Below, in pieces: positions 14,601 to 29,600 of a stretch of 64,000 nt of DNA. Position 1 is the stretch's first letter; each line of letters begins with the position of its first letter. The stretch is from positions 27,428,548-27,492,547 of the forward strand of contig CM051029.1 of assembly GCA_027627225.1 (NCBI GenBank). Direction: 5' to 3'. The stretch is from Congeria kusceri. Taxonomy: Eukaryota > Mollusca > Bivalvia > Myida > Dreissenidae. The notes beneath the pieces were generated by a model that worked only from the letters and a program-made list of their open reading frames with translations, did not search any database and was not told where the DNA came from. The position numbers and the translations under genes are program-made.

Positions 14601-17600
14601 TTGATTAAAATTGCAATATACGTCCAAATGTCTTTGAGAGATTTTATGTTTTTGTTCTTTTAAACATTTATTGATGTAATTTTCTTCACTACTGTTATAA
14701 ATGTAAAACCGAATTCGTTAGTGGAGTGGAATTTATTTTAGAATGGGAAAAAAACAGCCATATTTTGCTTTTGGGAATAGGTAAGATATTCTGACCCTGT
14801 AAGGCCTATGGAAAAACACCTGGGCCCAAGATTTAAATAAAGCAAATAGTACACGCAACTTGTTCATCAAGCATTTTGTACATTATTTAGCATAACATTG
14901 TATATAGAATAAACTCACAGTTTACAATTGTAACGTTTCATTAATATAAATAAATAAATCAAAAATTTAACGACTGTTAGCTTAACTCGCCGTTAAAGTT
15001 TTGGGCAACTCACCCCTGGTCTAACTGCAGTGATTTTTTTCCTTATATAACAGAGTCCGGTAAGTGGACCGATTCCCAATGCCAAATATGGTTTATTTTT
15101 CCCAATTGGAAGAAAACAATTCCCAAATCAGAACTAACAAAATGCTAAATACATGTACATAGGAAATGTGATTCTAGGTTGTAAATCATGAACTTTCTTG
15201 TACGTGTACAGATAAACACCATCAAAATACCAAATTCAACCAATAAAACACCAGTTTAAGTTGTTTATTAGTTAAATTTCTTTCTGAAATTATTCCCAAT
15301 TTCAAGTTTTCACATCGCGAAATTCCCAATTTGATGGGTACCGAACCCATTCCCAAAGCAGTAAAAAAACACCTGGTCTAACTGATATGCTTAACAGGCA
15401 GAGTGGCAGCCAACTTCAAAATTTCATCAAATTTGGGGCAAGATATAGACCCCCGCACCCATTTCCTTGAATCAGTGGAATTTTTCACCCCTCTTGCCAT
15501 TTACTGGACTTAAAAGTTGGCTTGTTTGGTTTACATTGCTGATTTCCTCAAATTAACAGCAAGATACAGACTGTGGCCTCCATTTCCTTGGCTCAGTGGA
15601 ATTGTTCACCCCGCTTTCCCATTTTCTACACTTAATTGGCTTGTTTGGTTTACATTGCTGATTTCCTCAAATTAACAGCAAGATACAGACTGTGGCCTCC
15701 ATTTCCTTTGCTCAGTGGAATTTTTCACCCCGCTTTCCCATTTTCTACCATTAATTGGCTTGTTTGGTTTACATTGCTGATTTCCTCAAATTAACAGCAA
15801 GATACAGACTCTGGCCTCCATTTCCTTCGCTCAGTGGAATTTTTCACCCCACTTTCCCATTTTCTACACTTAATTGGCTTGTTTGGTTTACATTGCTGAT
15901 TTCATCAAATTAACAGCAAGATACAGACTCTGGCCTCCATTTCCTTGGCTCAGTGGAATTTTTCTCCCCGCTTTCCCATTTTCTACACTTAAAGTTGGCT
16001 TGTTTGGTTTACAGTGCTGATTTCATCAAATTTAAGGCAAGATACAGACCCCTGACATCTACACCCAGTCCCTTTGCATAGAGCCGAGTTGGCCATGAAT
16101 TAAACTAAAGGTTGGCTTGGTTCGTTTACAGTGCCTTCATTAGGCAGAGAGACAGCCACCTCACTCCAGGCCTCGCTCCACTCTGTGAGTCAGACACCGA
16201 TGACCGTTGCCACACCGACCGGTAGCACCGCGGTTCGGTTCAACCAGATGATGGTGGTGCCAGACACGTTACGGCAGGGCCAGGCGGCACCCCATACCAC
16301 TGGGGGGTTGACTGCCGCAATTCAGCTTCAGCCGAGTCATGCAGAAGGTACGGCTTGCTTGGCAGTAACCTCATGTCAATCATAAAAATCTAACTAGTAA
16401 TTGATCCAATAATCATACTCAAATATCCTGTGTTTAACGGGTAACCTATTTTAAACAAAAGAGCACTTGGTAAAGCTTGTGGTGTGTTTGTGATTAAGGA
16501 TGAAATGAAATTAATTTGATTTCGCCATCCCTGACTATTTAAGTACAGTTGATCTCTAACATTGCTGACATTATGCTTCATTTCCAGTTAAGCAAATAGC
16601 AACTGTTACTGCGGTATCCACAGCCCAGATGTTGTCTCACGTGAGTGCGGCCGCAGCCAGCAATCTGTTCGCCATGGCAACACAGGGTCACAGTGTGGCT
16701 CAGATAGGTCAGCCGGCCCCAAATACCCCGAGCGCGACCCCAGTGCAGAACCCCAACGCCTCACCCCGGCCCAGTATTTTGAGAAAGAGGACTAATGAAG
16801 GGTAGGAAGCTTTCTTGTATGGAAAGATCTAGGGTTAGATTAGGTACAGGGTGCTGCTCGAAAGGAGCAGGGAGGGGGCAGAAAGTCGGACCAGTTCTTT
16901 GATGTTTTTATAATTTGGTTATTCCAGAAGTTTAATCAACTTAATAATTTTTATTCAGGTATTTCTTTGTCTGCTTTGTTGTCCTTGAGTATTTGCAAAA
17001 CTATCAAATTTTTTAAGATTCTGAACAGAATTCTTTGTAGACCAGTCCTCAGAACGTGCAGGGGGGGAACTGAAAAGCTGTAGGGTGCAGTCAGAACGTG
17101 CAGGGGGGGAACTGAAAAGCTGTAGGGTGCAGCACCCTGCAAGTTTGCTCTGGATCTTTCCCAATTTATCCGTGTTTCTAGATTTCAGATGTTCAGATGT
17201 TGTTTTAGCTAAGGATAGGTTTTTGTTGAGCTTTTTTCAGCATTTCTTAGCACATCTGAGCACGAAGTGCTCGGTGAGCTATTGGTATAGGGGACCTCTC
17301 GGGCGTCGTCCATCGTCAGTTGTCCGTATGCCGTCAACAATTGGGACCGATATCGCGATGAAGACTACATTTTTTATTCAATCTTGAACTAACTTGCAGT
17401 TTGTGTATAACCATAAAATCTCAGATGGGATTGTTATTGAGTCAGATCACACCAGTAACACCAGAGTTATTCCCCTTTTTCATGCAAAAAAGGGCAAAAA
17501 TGTCCTTTTCCAATGTTTAGACGTTATTTTCCATCCAATCTTAACCAAACTTTCACAGTTTGTGTATGACCATCAGATCTCTGCAGTCGCCAAAATGGGC

Positions 17601-20600
17601 CAGATCGTGTTTCAAACACCAGAGTTATTGCCCTTTGTTTATTAAAAAAATATACATAAATGGACATTATTCAGGATAGAGACTTCATTTTTCATCCCAT
17701 CTTCACCAATCTTGCACAGTTTGTCTATTACCATGAGATTACAGATGAAGTCGAATATAAGCAAGATCGGACCAGAAACACCTGAGTTATTGCCCTTTGT
17801 TTGTGAAAAAAAATATGCAAGAATGGACATTATTCAGGATATAGACTTCTTTTTATATCCAATCTTCACCAATCTTGCGCAGTTTGTCTATGACCATAAG
17901 ATTAAAGGTAAAGTCGAATATAAGCATGATCGGGCCAGAAACACAAGACTTATAGCCCATTGTTTGTGAAAAAAATATGCAAAAATGGACATTATTCAGG
18001 ATAGAGACTTCATTTTTCATCCAATTGTCACCAATCGTGTACAGTTTGTCTATGAACGTAAGACTACCGGTGAAGTCGAATATAAGCATGATCGGGCCAC
18101 AAACACCAGAGTTATTGCCCCTTGTGTTTGGAAAAAACATCAACAAGTTATCAATGATTGGCTTGCACACACGATTTTTGATATGGCTTACACACATGAT
18201 TTTTGATTTAATGTTGACCAAACTTACACAGTTTGCGCATGACCATAAAAATTGATTGATAAAATGTGATTTCCAACAGTTGCAAGATTTGCATGCAGTT
18301 ATTTGTACATGCAACACTGATGTCTTCAGAGACTGCAGTAACGCCATTTATCATCCTTGGACAGAAAATTATCAAAGAAAAAGCAAAACTTTACCTGATA
18401 GCACAGCCATCGCAATTATCGCATTGCAACTAGTTATCCAAAACTGTTTGCGAAAAAGACATCAAAATCTACTGTTTCTGCATTTTCCAGAATTGTCAAT
18501 GACTTAATGAAAAAGGGTCAGGTAAGAATATCGAAAAAAATTATTTAGGAACCATTAGAAAAAACGCACATCCACTACCCAACTCATACTGCGTGCCCAT
18601 TGCACTAACCGATGTTTTAAATCAAAATTGATCCTATCGCCCTCAGCGTATTGTTCAGATACCTTAATTCTCAAACCTGTCACAACAGTATGGTCTTCAT
18701 CTGTACCAGTTCTCAGGTGAGCACTTTGGGCCATCATGGCCCTCATGTTTCCATCTTTGGATTGGTCCTTTAAAAGGATGCGTTCCCAATCGCAAAATGT
18801 GTATTGTTTGCTATTGTAACTTATCTAAGCTAACTGAACCTTAAGCAGATTTTATCAGTTTATTACAGATTAATATACCATGTAACATAAGACCATAAAT
18901 GATCCTTGTTCATTGCAAAAAAAAACAATCGATAAGTAATAAGGCACATGGAGGAAATTGCCTTTAAAAATAGCAAGTTGGCCAATCAGTAATTGGGCAC
19001 AGCCATGCCAATTAGGTCTGGATAAAAACGTATGAGCGTCGTCGTGGGAAAACCGGTCTAAATGCATGTGCGTAAAGTGTCGTCCCGGATTAGCCTGTGC
19101 AGTCGACAGAGGATTTATGTTTAGAAGAGACATCCTTGAAACAGAAAATACCATAAAAGCGGAAAGTGCCGTCCTAGATTAGCCTATGCAGACTGCACAG
19201 GCTAATCCGGGACGACACTTTACGCGCATGCATTTCAGACCGGTTTTCTCGCGACGCGCCACATATATGGCTGAAAAAAATTCTGGCATATCACTGGCAT
19301 GTCGCTATCTATTCCAGCATCTCAACAGTAAAGAAGCAACTGGCATTATCAGGCGATGTCCCGAGTCCGAGACCCGAGATGAGACTGGACAGTACACCTA
19401 TCTCCAACATGAGCTCCCCGAAAACTCCCGCATCTGGGTTGGTGCTGAGTTGTTATACTGTAGATTACGGTTATTTGAATAGCCCATTTGTCACGTCCGA
19501 ATATTTGATTATCCGGAGTATTCGTATATACGAAACTGATCTTGTACATAAAACCAGTGTTATAATAAACTATTTCACTGTTAATCATTTAGAGGGTAAT
19601 AGAAATTGTGTTGCTGTCATAATTTCTATCAGTTTAGGGGTTGTTGTTTTTTTGCAGTTGAAACAAATGCAAATGGTTTGGTGTTTTCAGACTTTTTTTT
19701 ATCAAGCGAAGTGTTCAATTATCGGATATTGAATTAAGTGGAATCTACTGTAGTAGTTGACAGCTTCGGAGGGATTTCAGTAGCTTTTGAAGTCACCCCT
19801 GGTCTGAAATTTTGAGGGGTCAGAATGAAATTTTTAGATGTAAAAATACTTAAGTCACAGGAATGGTGTTTCTATATATGAGGTGTGTCGTGGGAAAACT
19901 GGACTTAATGCATATGCGTAGTGTCATCCCGTATTAGCCTGTGCAGTCCGCACAGGCTGATCCAGACTGGCACTTTCCAATTACAGTGGATATATGTTAT
20001 AAGAGACTTTTTGAAACAGAAAATACCATAAAAGCACAAAGTGCCATCCTGGATTAGCGTGTGCGGACTGCACAGGCTAATCTGGGATGACAATACGCAC
20101 ATGCATTAAGCACGATTTTTCCATGATACGCCTCATTTGTTTCATGTTCTGCAAGTGGTAATGCGTGATAATCAAGGTAAAGCACTTGAAAAGTGCACAA
20201 AAAACAACAATTAAGTAGGATAAAATATTTTATTCTCCAGTGCTTTTAAAGATGGCAAATGGAAAAAAATTGCTTCAAATTGATGCCAGGCAAATTATTT
20301 GCTGGAGGAAAAAATGTGGAGATTGCAATTGGCTTGCATTTAAAAGTCCAAACCTATTGAAATCCATAGCATTGAGTAAATAATGTAGTACTAGTAAGTA
20401 GTTATGTATTAAGTTTGCTTTATACCAAAGGGGTATTTCTTTTTAATGTTCTTTTCTGTATAAGGTAGAAAGTCCAGGGGTGGCAAAATCACTTGTTCAT
20501 ATTGCTTCCCTTGTCCTACAACATGTACAGACAAGTTAATTTTTGTCAGAATTTTTCTATTTAAAAACTGTACAGACAAGCGGCAAATAACATTTTAGTG

Positions 20601-23600
20601 TCGCCTGAAAAGGCAACATATAGGGGTTACTTATGGCGGCGGTGGTGGCGGCGATGTTGGCCCTTTCACTTTGTGCTGACAGTAACTTTTTGTGCAATAA
20701 TTATGAAACTTTATTGAAGTGTCAATAGGCATAAAAGGAAGGTTAAGTTCGATTTTCGACATAATTGCTTTCGTACTTCAGTGATGGTATGCCCCTTTAA
20801 AAAAAAAAGTTCAAATAAGATTGTGCAGACAATAACTTTTTTGTGCAATCGTTAAGAAACGTTAATAGGCACCAAAGGAAGGTTTAGTTTAATTTTCGGC
20901 ATAATTGCTCTTATCATATTTGATTTATGCCCTGTCAGGCAACCCATCGGACTTGTGGAGTTCTAATTCAAATAATTGACTAGTTTTTGCCACCCCTGAA
21001 AACATTGAGGCAAATGACTGAATGTCAGTAATAAACTTCAAAATAATTTTGTGTAAGATTGTTCTTTTCTATTAGTTTAACGTATTTATGTAAGCTTAAT
21101 TTTATCCAACGCCAGAGGCTAATTGAAACAAATTTAATCCATTGCCTGGATTGAACCAGTACTTGATGTCTTTTGAGAAAAATCATTAAAATGCTCCCCG
21201 AGTAAAGATCGAACTTATGACCTCCCGGTCGCAAGGTGAACACCGTATCCATTACACTATAGTGACTCTTTTCTTTTTTCTCGGCAACCTTAGAAATTAG
21301 AATTTCACAATTCTTGCTGTCAATTTAATGATGGCCCATGTTGTTTGTAGGCTGATTAAAGTAGAGCACCACTCACGCGGCCTTCGAGAGTCGCCGTTCT
21401 CGTAAGTATCGACAAAACCAGTTGCACTCTGCCGCTCTTGTGTAAACCACTGTTGCCAAATTTGTGTTTTTATTGGTCCTTCATTTTTCAGCTTTCCGCC
21501 TCATTTGCTTTTGCTGTTTATGCTTCTGTTATTCGAGACTGGGTAAATGGATTTTCAAAGAATTCTGTCGTTATTCTGTTATTTACCAGAAGTTCAGCTT
21601 GTGCAAAAACTAGATGTTTTATTTCTTGTGCTTGTCATTGTTTAAATGTTCAGATTAAATTCGACGATATTAGTTCATAAGAATCTAAATTCTTGGTCGT
21701 CATATTGCTATGTTGTATTTCATGTCTTCTGTAAGATATTTGAATCAGATTTATATTTAACATGCTTCTATGTGATTGATCATATACTTGATACCATAAT
21801 GTTAGTTTTTTCCGATACGAAAAGAATATTCAAAACATGAACATAGACTATTTTTATTTTGTAAATGTTGCAGTGTTCTTTAGCAATGATTACTGTTACA
21901 GTAAATGCTTTTTAAGTAAATATTCATTTTAATATTAATATTATATAAATTATTGCAACATGCTGATATAATTATATAGTAAAATTGGCCATTTTATTTT
22001 TTTCTCACATTTGAAATTGATAAGAAACTCATGAATTTGCAGTGTTATGTTTATTGCACCCCTTCTCCAATCGTATACATGTTCAAAGATGGATAGTATT
22101 AGCTAAATTTGTTCTAACAAGGGGCACCACAACAGTGCAGAGGCTGAAAACTTCATTTTACATTCAGTATGCAGTTTGCTCTCTTCTTGTCCAGAAAAAG
22201 TATTTTAATGAATTTTACAGCGTACTCGTGTTTTTCCAGAGAAAGTCAGTCGTCGACGGATACGGCGCTTTCAAGTGAAGCCACAACCCCTACACAGCCG
22301 CATAACGACATGAAGATCAAGCACGAACATGACATTCTCGAGAATGGTTACACCAACAGCACGCCTGAGGCATCACCACGGAAACGCCGGAAACAAGTGC
22401 TGTATGTAAAACAGTTTACATTTGTAAATACCTATTCTTTATAGAGCCATTGTGTACTTTATAAAAGTAAATCCTTGTTTGTTGTTTAAAAAATATAAAT
22501 GTTAACATCCTTATGAAGTCATCAGTGTTTTTTTAGGGCCAATTTGGGGCCGAAATTCCCCTGCTAAAAAGTATATATTTTTCCCCTATATTTGCCTTTA
22601 AATTCCCCTCAAAATGTAAGCTTTTATTTGAAAAAAAAAAAGACCAAAATCGGGCAATAATTGACGAAGATAGAGATGTTTTTGTAAATTTTTCATCAAA
22701 CCAAGTAATTGCATAATTAAAGTTATCATTTGTATCGAAGCAATTGATTAATATTGTATAACGAAGTAGAATATAAACATCTAATAATGCTTTCCTACAA
22801 AAAATAGAATTCCCCTTTTGCCGTAAAATTCCCCATCTGTAGGACCCCGCCACCTTTCCCCCAAAGGTGATAAAAACCACTGGAATTAGAAATAAGCACT
22901 TTGGCCAACCAAGCCCGAATTCTCATTTCATTTAGGAGCAAGAAAACATTATAAAACAGAATCTGAGCAAGACTGGTTCAAATGTGACCAGTGTAGGACT
23001 TAATTGCTTGTGCTAATTTTGACGACTGCTTATGGAACAATTTGTATTTTACAAAAACACATCAGTTAGGCAGCTAAGGGGACGTTTTACGTTGCAACGT
23101 ATTCTCTCTGTATTGTTTTATTGTTAATATCTATTTATAGACATAATACTTTTATTTTCTAATAAAGTAAATACTTTTATTTTCTAATAAAGTAAGACAA
23201 TTACAATTCTCTTTTTATTGTTAAGAAATTACTGAAAAACAAAAATCATGGTCTCCTATTTGTTTTGAGCAGACAGGCTACAGAAGAGATCCGGGACACG
23301 CCAGTCAATGTGTTTGACAAGCTCGTGGAGGCGTGTGTGAAACAGGAAGTGCTGGATAAGAACGAGGCGGAGGAAGATGATCTCGACAGCGAGGAAGACG
23401 ACGATGACTTCGATGAGGATCAGATGGACCTTCGAGAAGGTATGCTACAGGCGGTTGTTGAATGATTTTTGTCCATTTTAGCAAGTTTTGTTTTCGTTTA
23501 AAAGAACATTTACTCTTCAAAATCATAGTGGAAGTAAGAAATAAACGTATAATAGTCTTTGTATAATTTTTATTTTATAATTATATTCAGTCATATTAGT

Positions 23601-26600
23601 TTAAACTAGATTGTTATTATTATGCATTAATTTCAAGATTATTATAAAGTTCAAAGGTAAAGTATCGTTACCTCCAAATTTTGTCATGTCATTTAGAACC
23701 TGTTGTCATTAGTTATTGCTTGCTAATTGTCGGTCTGCAGAATATGTCCTTGTGGGAAGTTCCATTTAGTTAAACATTGAATATTTTGTACACATGTTTC
23801 ATGATGCCATTTTGGCAAGTTTCATTAAGCGTAACAGTGGAATTTGTATGCATGTTTTGTTGAGAACCTGTGCTCATTAGTACACTGCAGATCCGTTATA
23901 TCGCGGTTCGCTGGGTCCATGGTTCGTGATCATAAATGTACATATAGATATACATGTATGTATACACTGGCATATTTTCACGATCTGAAAACATAAACGT
24001 AATTAACGCACCTTTTAATTGTTGTTAGCATCCACAATGTGTTATATCCATATGTAAAATATTCCATTAGTATATAAAAATATAATATTATTCCTTATAA
24101 TTAATTTCAAATTGTGTATAATAAATTTGGAATCCCAAACGCCTATCTGAATTTTACTGTTCGCGTGACGTAAACACGATTTCTATTTACAATTAAACTG
24201 CACATTTTGTATTTTGTCTAAATCCTTTGTTCTGCTAGAAAAGCGCGCGAAAATTATGTTGACATGTACAACGTCACATCATCCGCATGGAAAGCGTGGG
24301 TGTATTGATTTGTCTTATAAAAACTTATAGAATATAAGAGAATATTGAGATCTGTACTTTTGTATAAAGTTTCGTAGCGCATAACAACAAAATTGGGTAT
24401 CTATATGGCGAATGATTTGCAGTTAGCATTTCCTCTTAAACAAAAAATAAATAGTTATGCTGTATTGATAACTTTATTGTCGTTCAGATAGGTCAGTATA
24501 CTATTGATCTATGACATACAGTTACTGTATACACCCTCCACGTGGATGGCGTGTAATTTGCCTGCTAATTAAAGCAACAGCGAAAGGACGTTGTCATGGG
24601 TGGTACGCGCTATGTAAGCAGATGACGTCAAACTGTTACACTTTGATGTTGAGCGGGTCGTGTTATTGTTTGTCGCACTACAAGAGTGTGAATGAAAGAG
24701 TAGCGATGTAGGCGCGCAAAATCCGGACCAAACTGAATTTATTTATGAACGTCGTGTAATAGTAAAATATTGAAGTACATTAAAAAAAATCGGGATCCAC
24801 GGCCGATTCGCGATATATTGGATATCGCGAAATAACGGATCGCAATATAACGGATCTGCAGTGTTATAGCTTGCTATTTGTGTGTCTCTAGAATATGTCA
24901 GCGATATATTGGATATCACGAAATAACGGATCGCGATATAACGGATCTGCAGTGTTATAGCTTGCTACTTGTGTGTCCCTAGAATATGTCATTTGGGAAG
25001 TGTTATTGTGCAGCCTGAAAGGCGTCATGTAGGGGTTACTTTTGTACTTTTGGCAGCCATGTCGGCTGCTGGGTCCCCTTCAGTTTTCGCAGACAATAAC
25101 TTGAGAAGTTTTTGTGCTATTAGTATGAAACTTTATTGAAGTGTCAGTAGGCATAAAGGAAGGTATAGTTCGATTTTCGGCATAATTGCTCTTTTTGTAC
25201 CTGAGTAATGCCCCTTTAAAAAAAAAATTGTTCAAATGAATCTTGCACAGACAATAACTTAAACAGTTTTTGTTCAATCTTTACAAAACTTTATGGAAGT
25301 GTTTGTACGCATAAAAGGAAGGTTATGTTCGATTTTCAGCATAATTGCTCTTATCATACTTGAGTTATGCCCCTTTTTAACAAAAAAATCGTTTAAATAA
25401 GGCTTGTGCATACAATAACTTTTATAATAATAAGTTTTTGTTCAATCTTTATGAAACTGTATGGAAGTGTTAATAGGCATAAAAGGAAGGTCAATTTTGG
25501 TGTTTGGCATAATTGCTCATACCGTACTTGAGTTATGCCCCATCAGGCGACACATCTGACTCGCTTAGTTTTAGTTTAGTTTAAACATGAAACTTTGTAC
25601 ACACGTCACTATGAACCTGTGGCCATTAGTTATAGTTTGCTAATTGTCTGTCCGTAGAATTCGTTGATGACGACGGAATTCGATGGACGCTTGAAAAGTG
25701 CCGCCCCAACATCACCCTGCTTAACTTCTACAGCATATCATGGAAACCTAAAGTGAATCACTTCAACAGATACACAGATGTCAAACCAAAAGGTAGAGGA
25801 AGTAATTAGGCGTATATCATCATTAAATAAAGTACAGAAAACCATCCTTTTATCAAAATATAAATACTTAAAGGGCCTATGTCGTCGAAAACTTTGATTA
25901 CTATTACACAATAAATGATAATATATGATAGAAATGCGCTTTATAAAGACATGCGCATTAAATAAATAAAACATTATATAATACACAATAAGATATTTGA
26001 TGAAAACACATTAGCAAACAAGTCTGAAAAATTAAAACCCCAAGCAGGGATCGAACTCGTGAATTAGGAGCCATATGAAAAAACAACAGTAGACAGCGCT
26101 TTAACCAACTGCGCTATCATGCTTGGTAAGAAGTAGAGAGTAAACTATGGTTATAGAAAATACAATTAGGACGTCAAAATGTAAACATGAAACGGGCGAA
26201 ACAAACTAGATCCATATTATAAATTGATTTTTATTTCGGAATGCGTGCGCTATTTTTTCATTATATATACCGTGTTTTAACCATTACTATATTTCAGTAT
26301 TAATATCAGAATTTCAGATTTTTGTTTAAAGAAAATGCCCACTAAAGTCCCTTTAATATCATAAAACCATTCATAAAAATATAAATACTTGATATAATAA
26401 AATATAAACAAGTATACACTGCAGCTTAAACGTTATTTGACTTAATTTCTTGAATACATATCCGACAAATTTCATCACGAATATTTAGTTTTAATGTGAA
26501 ATTTACTATCACGTGTGTATATATATAAATATTTGTATCGGATATTAATTAAGTTGCTCTTAATAAAATAGCACAAATAATATTAACAATTCAGGACTGT

Positions 26601-29600
26601 ATCTTGAGCGACTTTGTGCATATAAGTTCGTTGTATCCTTGTTACCAGGCAATGATTTCATAATACTATATGGCAAAAAAATTGCAGTGTTTTTTTTCAC
26701 CTGAAGGGGAAAGGTGGCTGGGGCCCTTCAGATGGGGCATTTTACGGCAAACGGGGATTTTTTATTTTTTCAAAAAGCATCATTAGTTGTTTAAATTCTA
26801 CTTTGTTATAAAACATTAATCAATTGCTTTGATACAAATGATAACTTAGATTATTCACTTACTTGGCTTGATGAAAAATTGCTGGGATTGTTTACGAAAA
26901 TGCCTCTATCTTAGTCAATTTTTGTCCGATTTTGGTCAAACTTTTTCAAAATAAAGTTAACATTCTGAGGGGAATATACTTTTTAAGCAGGGGAATGGGG
27001 CCGAATTTCGGCCCCAACTTGGCCCTTAAAAAAACACTGAATTGTCAGTTTATTGCAGTAAACATGATGTATTTTACATGTTTCAGACGAGAGACGACCC
27101 ACAGTAAATGAGTTGTCAAATCAGAAAGGGGTCGTACAAAAGGCTTCTGGTTGGAAATTGTATCACATGGCAGCCCAGATAGAGGACCTGGTATGTAAAC
27201 ATTTTAAACGACCCTCGTCAAAGTGCAGTGAAATTTACATGGGATACGTTTTAATCACACAGTTGTTAGGAAAGGAACAGAGAATTATTTGTTGCTTAAT
27301 GAAAGGGTTCTGTTGATTGAATGATTTAGGATCCAAAAGTTACAGGGTACTGCTAAAAAGGATCTTTGTCAAGGAGCTGACATGATTTCCTTAACATCAG
27401 AATTGGATAATTATGGCATAATGTACTATTTAAGATACTGCAAAGCAAAGGTCGTAAAGGTCAATATGCTGTTGAAATCCTGGAACATGTTTTAGTGTGC
27501 GTGTGATGCAGTGTGATGTGTTGCAGCATCCCACAGCTTTTTTCTAGACAGCTCTACCCATGGCTTAAAATTTTGTTAAGCCAAATAAACCGTACTTTGT
27601 TGAAATCCTTCAAAAGTTGGGTATTTCATAAGGTTTTATGAAGAAAAAATTGTAGCTAAATGGAAATTTCTTTTAAGGAAATATCTTGGCTCTAAAAAGG
27701 TACAAGGTCTTGCGAAAAAAGAGCACGGGGGAAAATCGGACCTCTTTGTTGACATTTTCTAATAATTTGCTAAATCCAAGGTTTTAATGAGTCAAATGCT
27801 TCTGATTTAGGTTTAAAAGTATATGCTATTCAGTTGAAGTTGAATATTTGCAAACGTGTTGAATGTCAAAAGATACTCAACATTTCTGTGTTGACCAGCC
27901 CAGAGGGGCAGCAGCCGGGAACCAAGAAGGAGCAGGGTGCAGCCCCCTGCTATTTGGCTTTAGATCTTTCCCTATTTCTTTAGTTGAATGTTTAAAGTTG
28001 TAGCCATTGGCTAATGTATTGAATGGCAGAGTGAGCCCTGCCCTGCTATACAGTGTAAGATCGTACTTTATTTCATTCGTGGTCCTAGAAACTAGATATT
28101 TTTATTATATTGTTTCTATGACCACTCATGACATACTATATAAATATTGCATTCTTTGAGAGCGATAGTGCATTTTGTCAACCCGAGGCAATACTGATGC
28201 CCAAGGCGAAGCCGCTGGCAACAGTATTTGTCGATGGTTGACAAAATGCACTATCGCCACCAAAGAATGCAATATTAATTTTATTATACCAAAACACGGC
28301 TTCTCAATAAATAATGCGCTTTTGTAACACAGAGTAATTTACTCACCGTTTCATAAGCGCCTTTTAACTCGGATAAACCTGTCTATCGCTACGATGTCAT
28401 AGCGGGTGATATTGCACTGTGATATTTAAAAATATTGACTGCTTCATTTTTGTATTAACAAAGAAGGAAAACAGACGTGTGAGGTATAATAAAATTTGAT
28501 CTTACACTGCATTAAACAAATATCCTCTAAATATTACACGTTCAATGCAGGTGGAGCTGGAGAAGGAACTGAAGACAACGCTGCAGGGTCTGCAGACGGC
28601 CATCGGTTCGGAGACGCTAATCCGGCACAGCAGTCTCATGGACGATGACTCGGGGATCATACACGAGCTAACTCAGGTATAGTGTTATATCCAGGATTAA
28701 AAAAGGGCTTGGTGCTGGCTTAAAGGGCAGACATTTGTCAACAAAGGGCAAGTTATCGTTCGAGATTTGATAAAGCGGCAATGGAAAAAATACAAAAGTA
28801 CATATAACAAAGTTTTATTCAGTATAATATAATGCATCACAACAAAATACAGACAGCATACAGGAATCAGCTGCATTGATACCATGTGGGTGTGATAAAG
28901 CATGTTATATTGAGATAAGTGGAATAGGGTGGAGGGCATTTTTTATCAAGGCCGTAAGGGGCACATTGGCAGTAATTAACGGCAGATTGGCTGTAATAAA
29001 GGGCAGGTTGGTGGCAATTAAGGGCAGCTTGGGGGAGCACCAAGTTATTCAGCTTTAGATTGAATATAAAAAGTTGGCAATTTTTCAATGGTGATGGCAG
29101 AGAAACAGATAAAGGATTTGGCTGCATTGAGTATTGTCAGTATTGGTCATACATTGACAAATCTGTATGCAATCCTGTTTGATGTTTTTTGAGTATTACA
29201 TATATGAATAGTTTTGTCGCTCCTCTAATTTTTAAATACTTGAGTATAGCGTGTTTCAGAATTGTATATTTACACAAATATGCACCTTTTTTGTTGCTCT
29301 GCAGATGGTATGGTCATTATAGAGTTTTTCCACTTTAACTTATTTATGGAAAATGATAAATAAATGCTTATTTTTGTTTTTATGTCAAGTATCATGTGCT
29401 GTTGGTTTGTTGTATAATTGAGGCATGTCGTGTGAAGATCGGGCTTAATGCATGTGCGTAAAGTGTCGTCCCGGATTAGCCTGTGCAGTCCGCCAATGCT
29501 AATGCAGGACGGCACTTTGCGCTTTTATGGTATTTTCAGTTTCAAGGAAGTCTCTTGTAAACATAAATCCACTGTAGGTTGAAAGTGCGGTCCTGGATTA

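Noticed and set aside
17853..18347. 164-codon minus frame in element A2
   Set aside because: It crosses the ~165-bp core repeats, shows the same phrase several times and matches no family.
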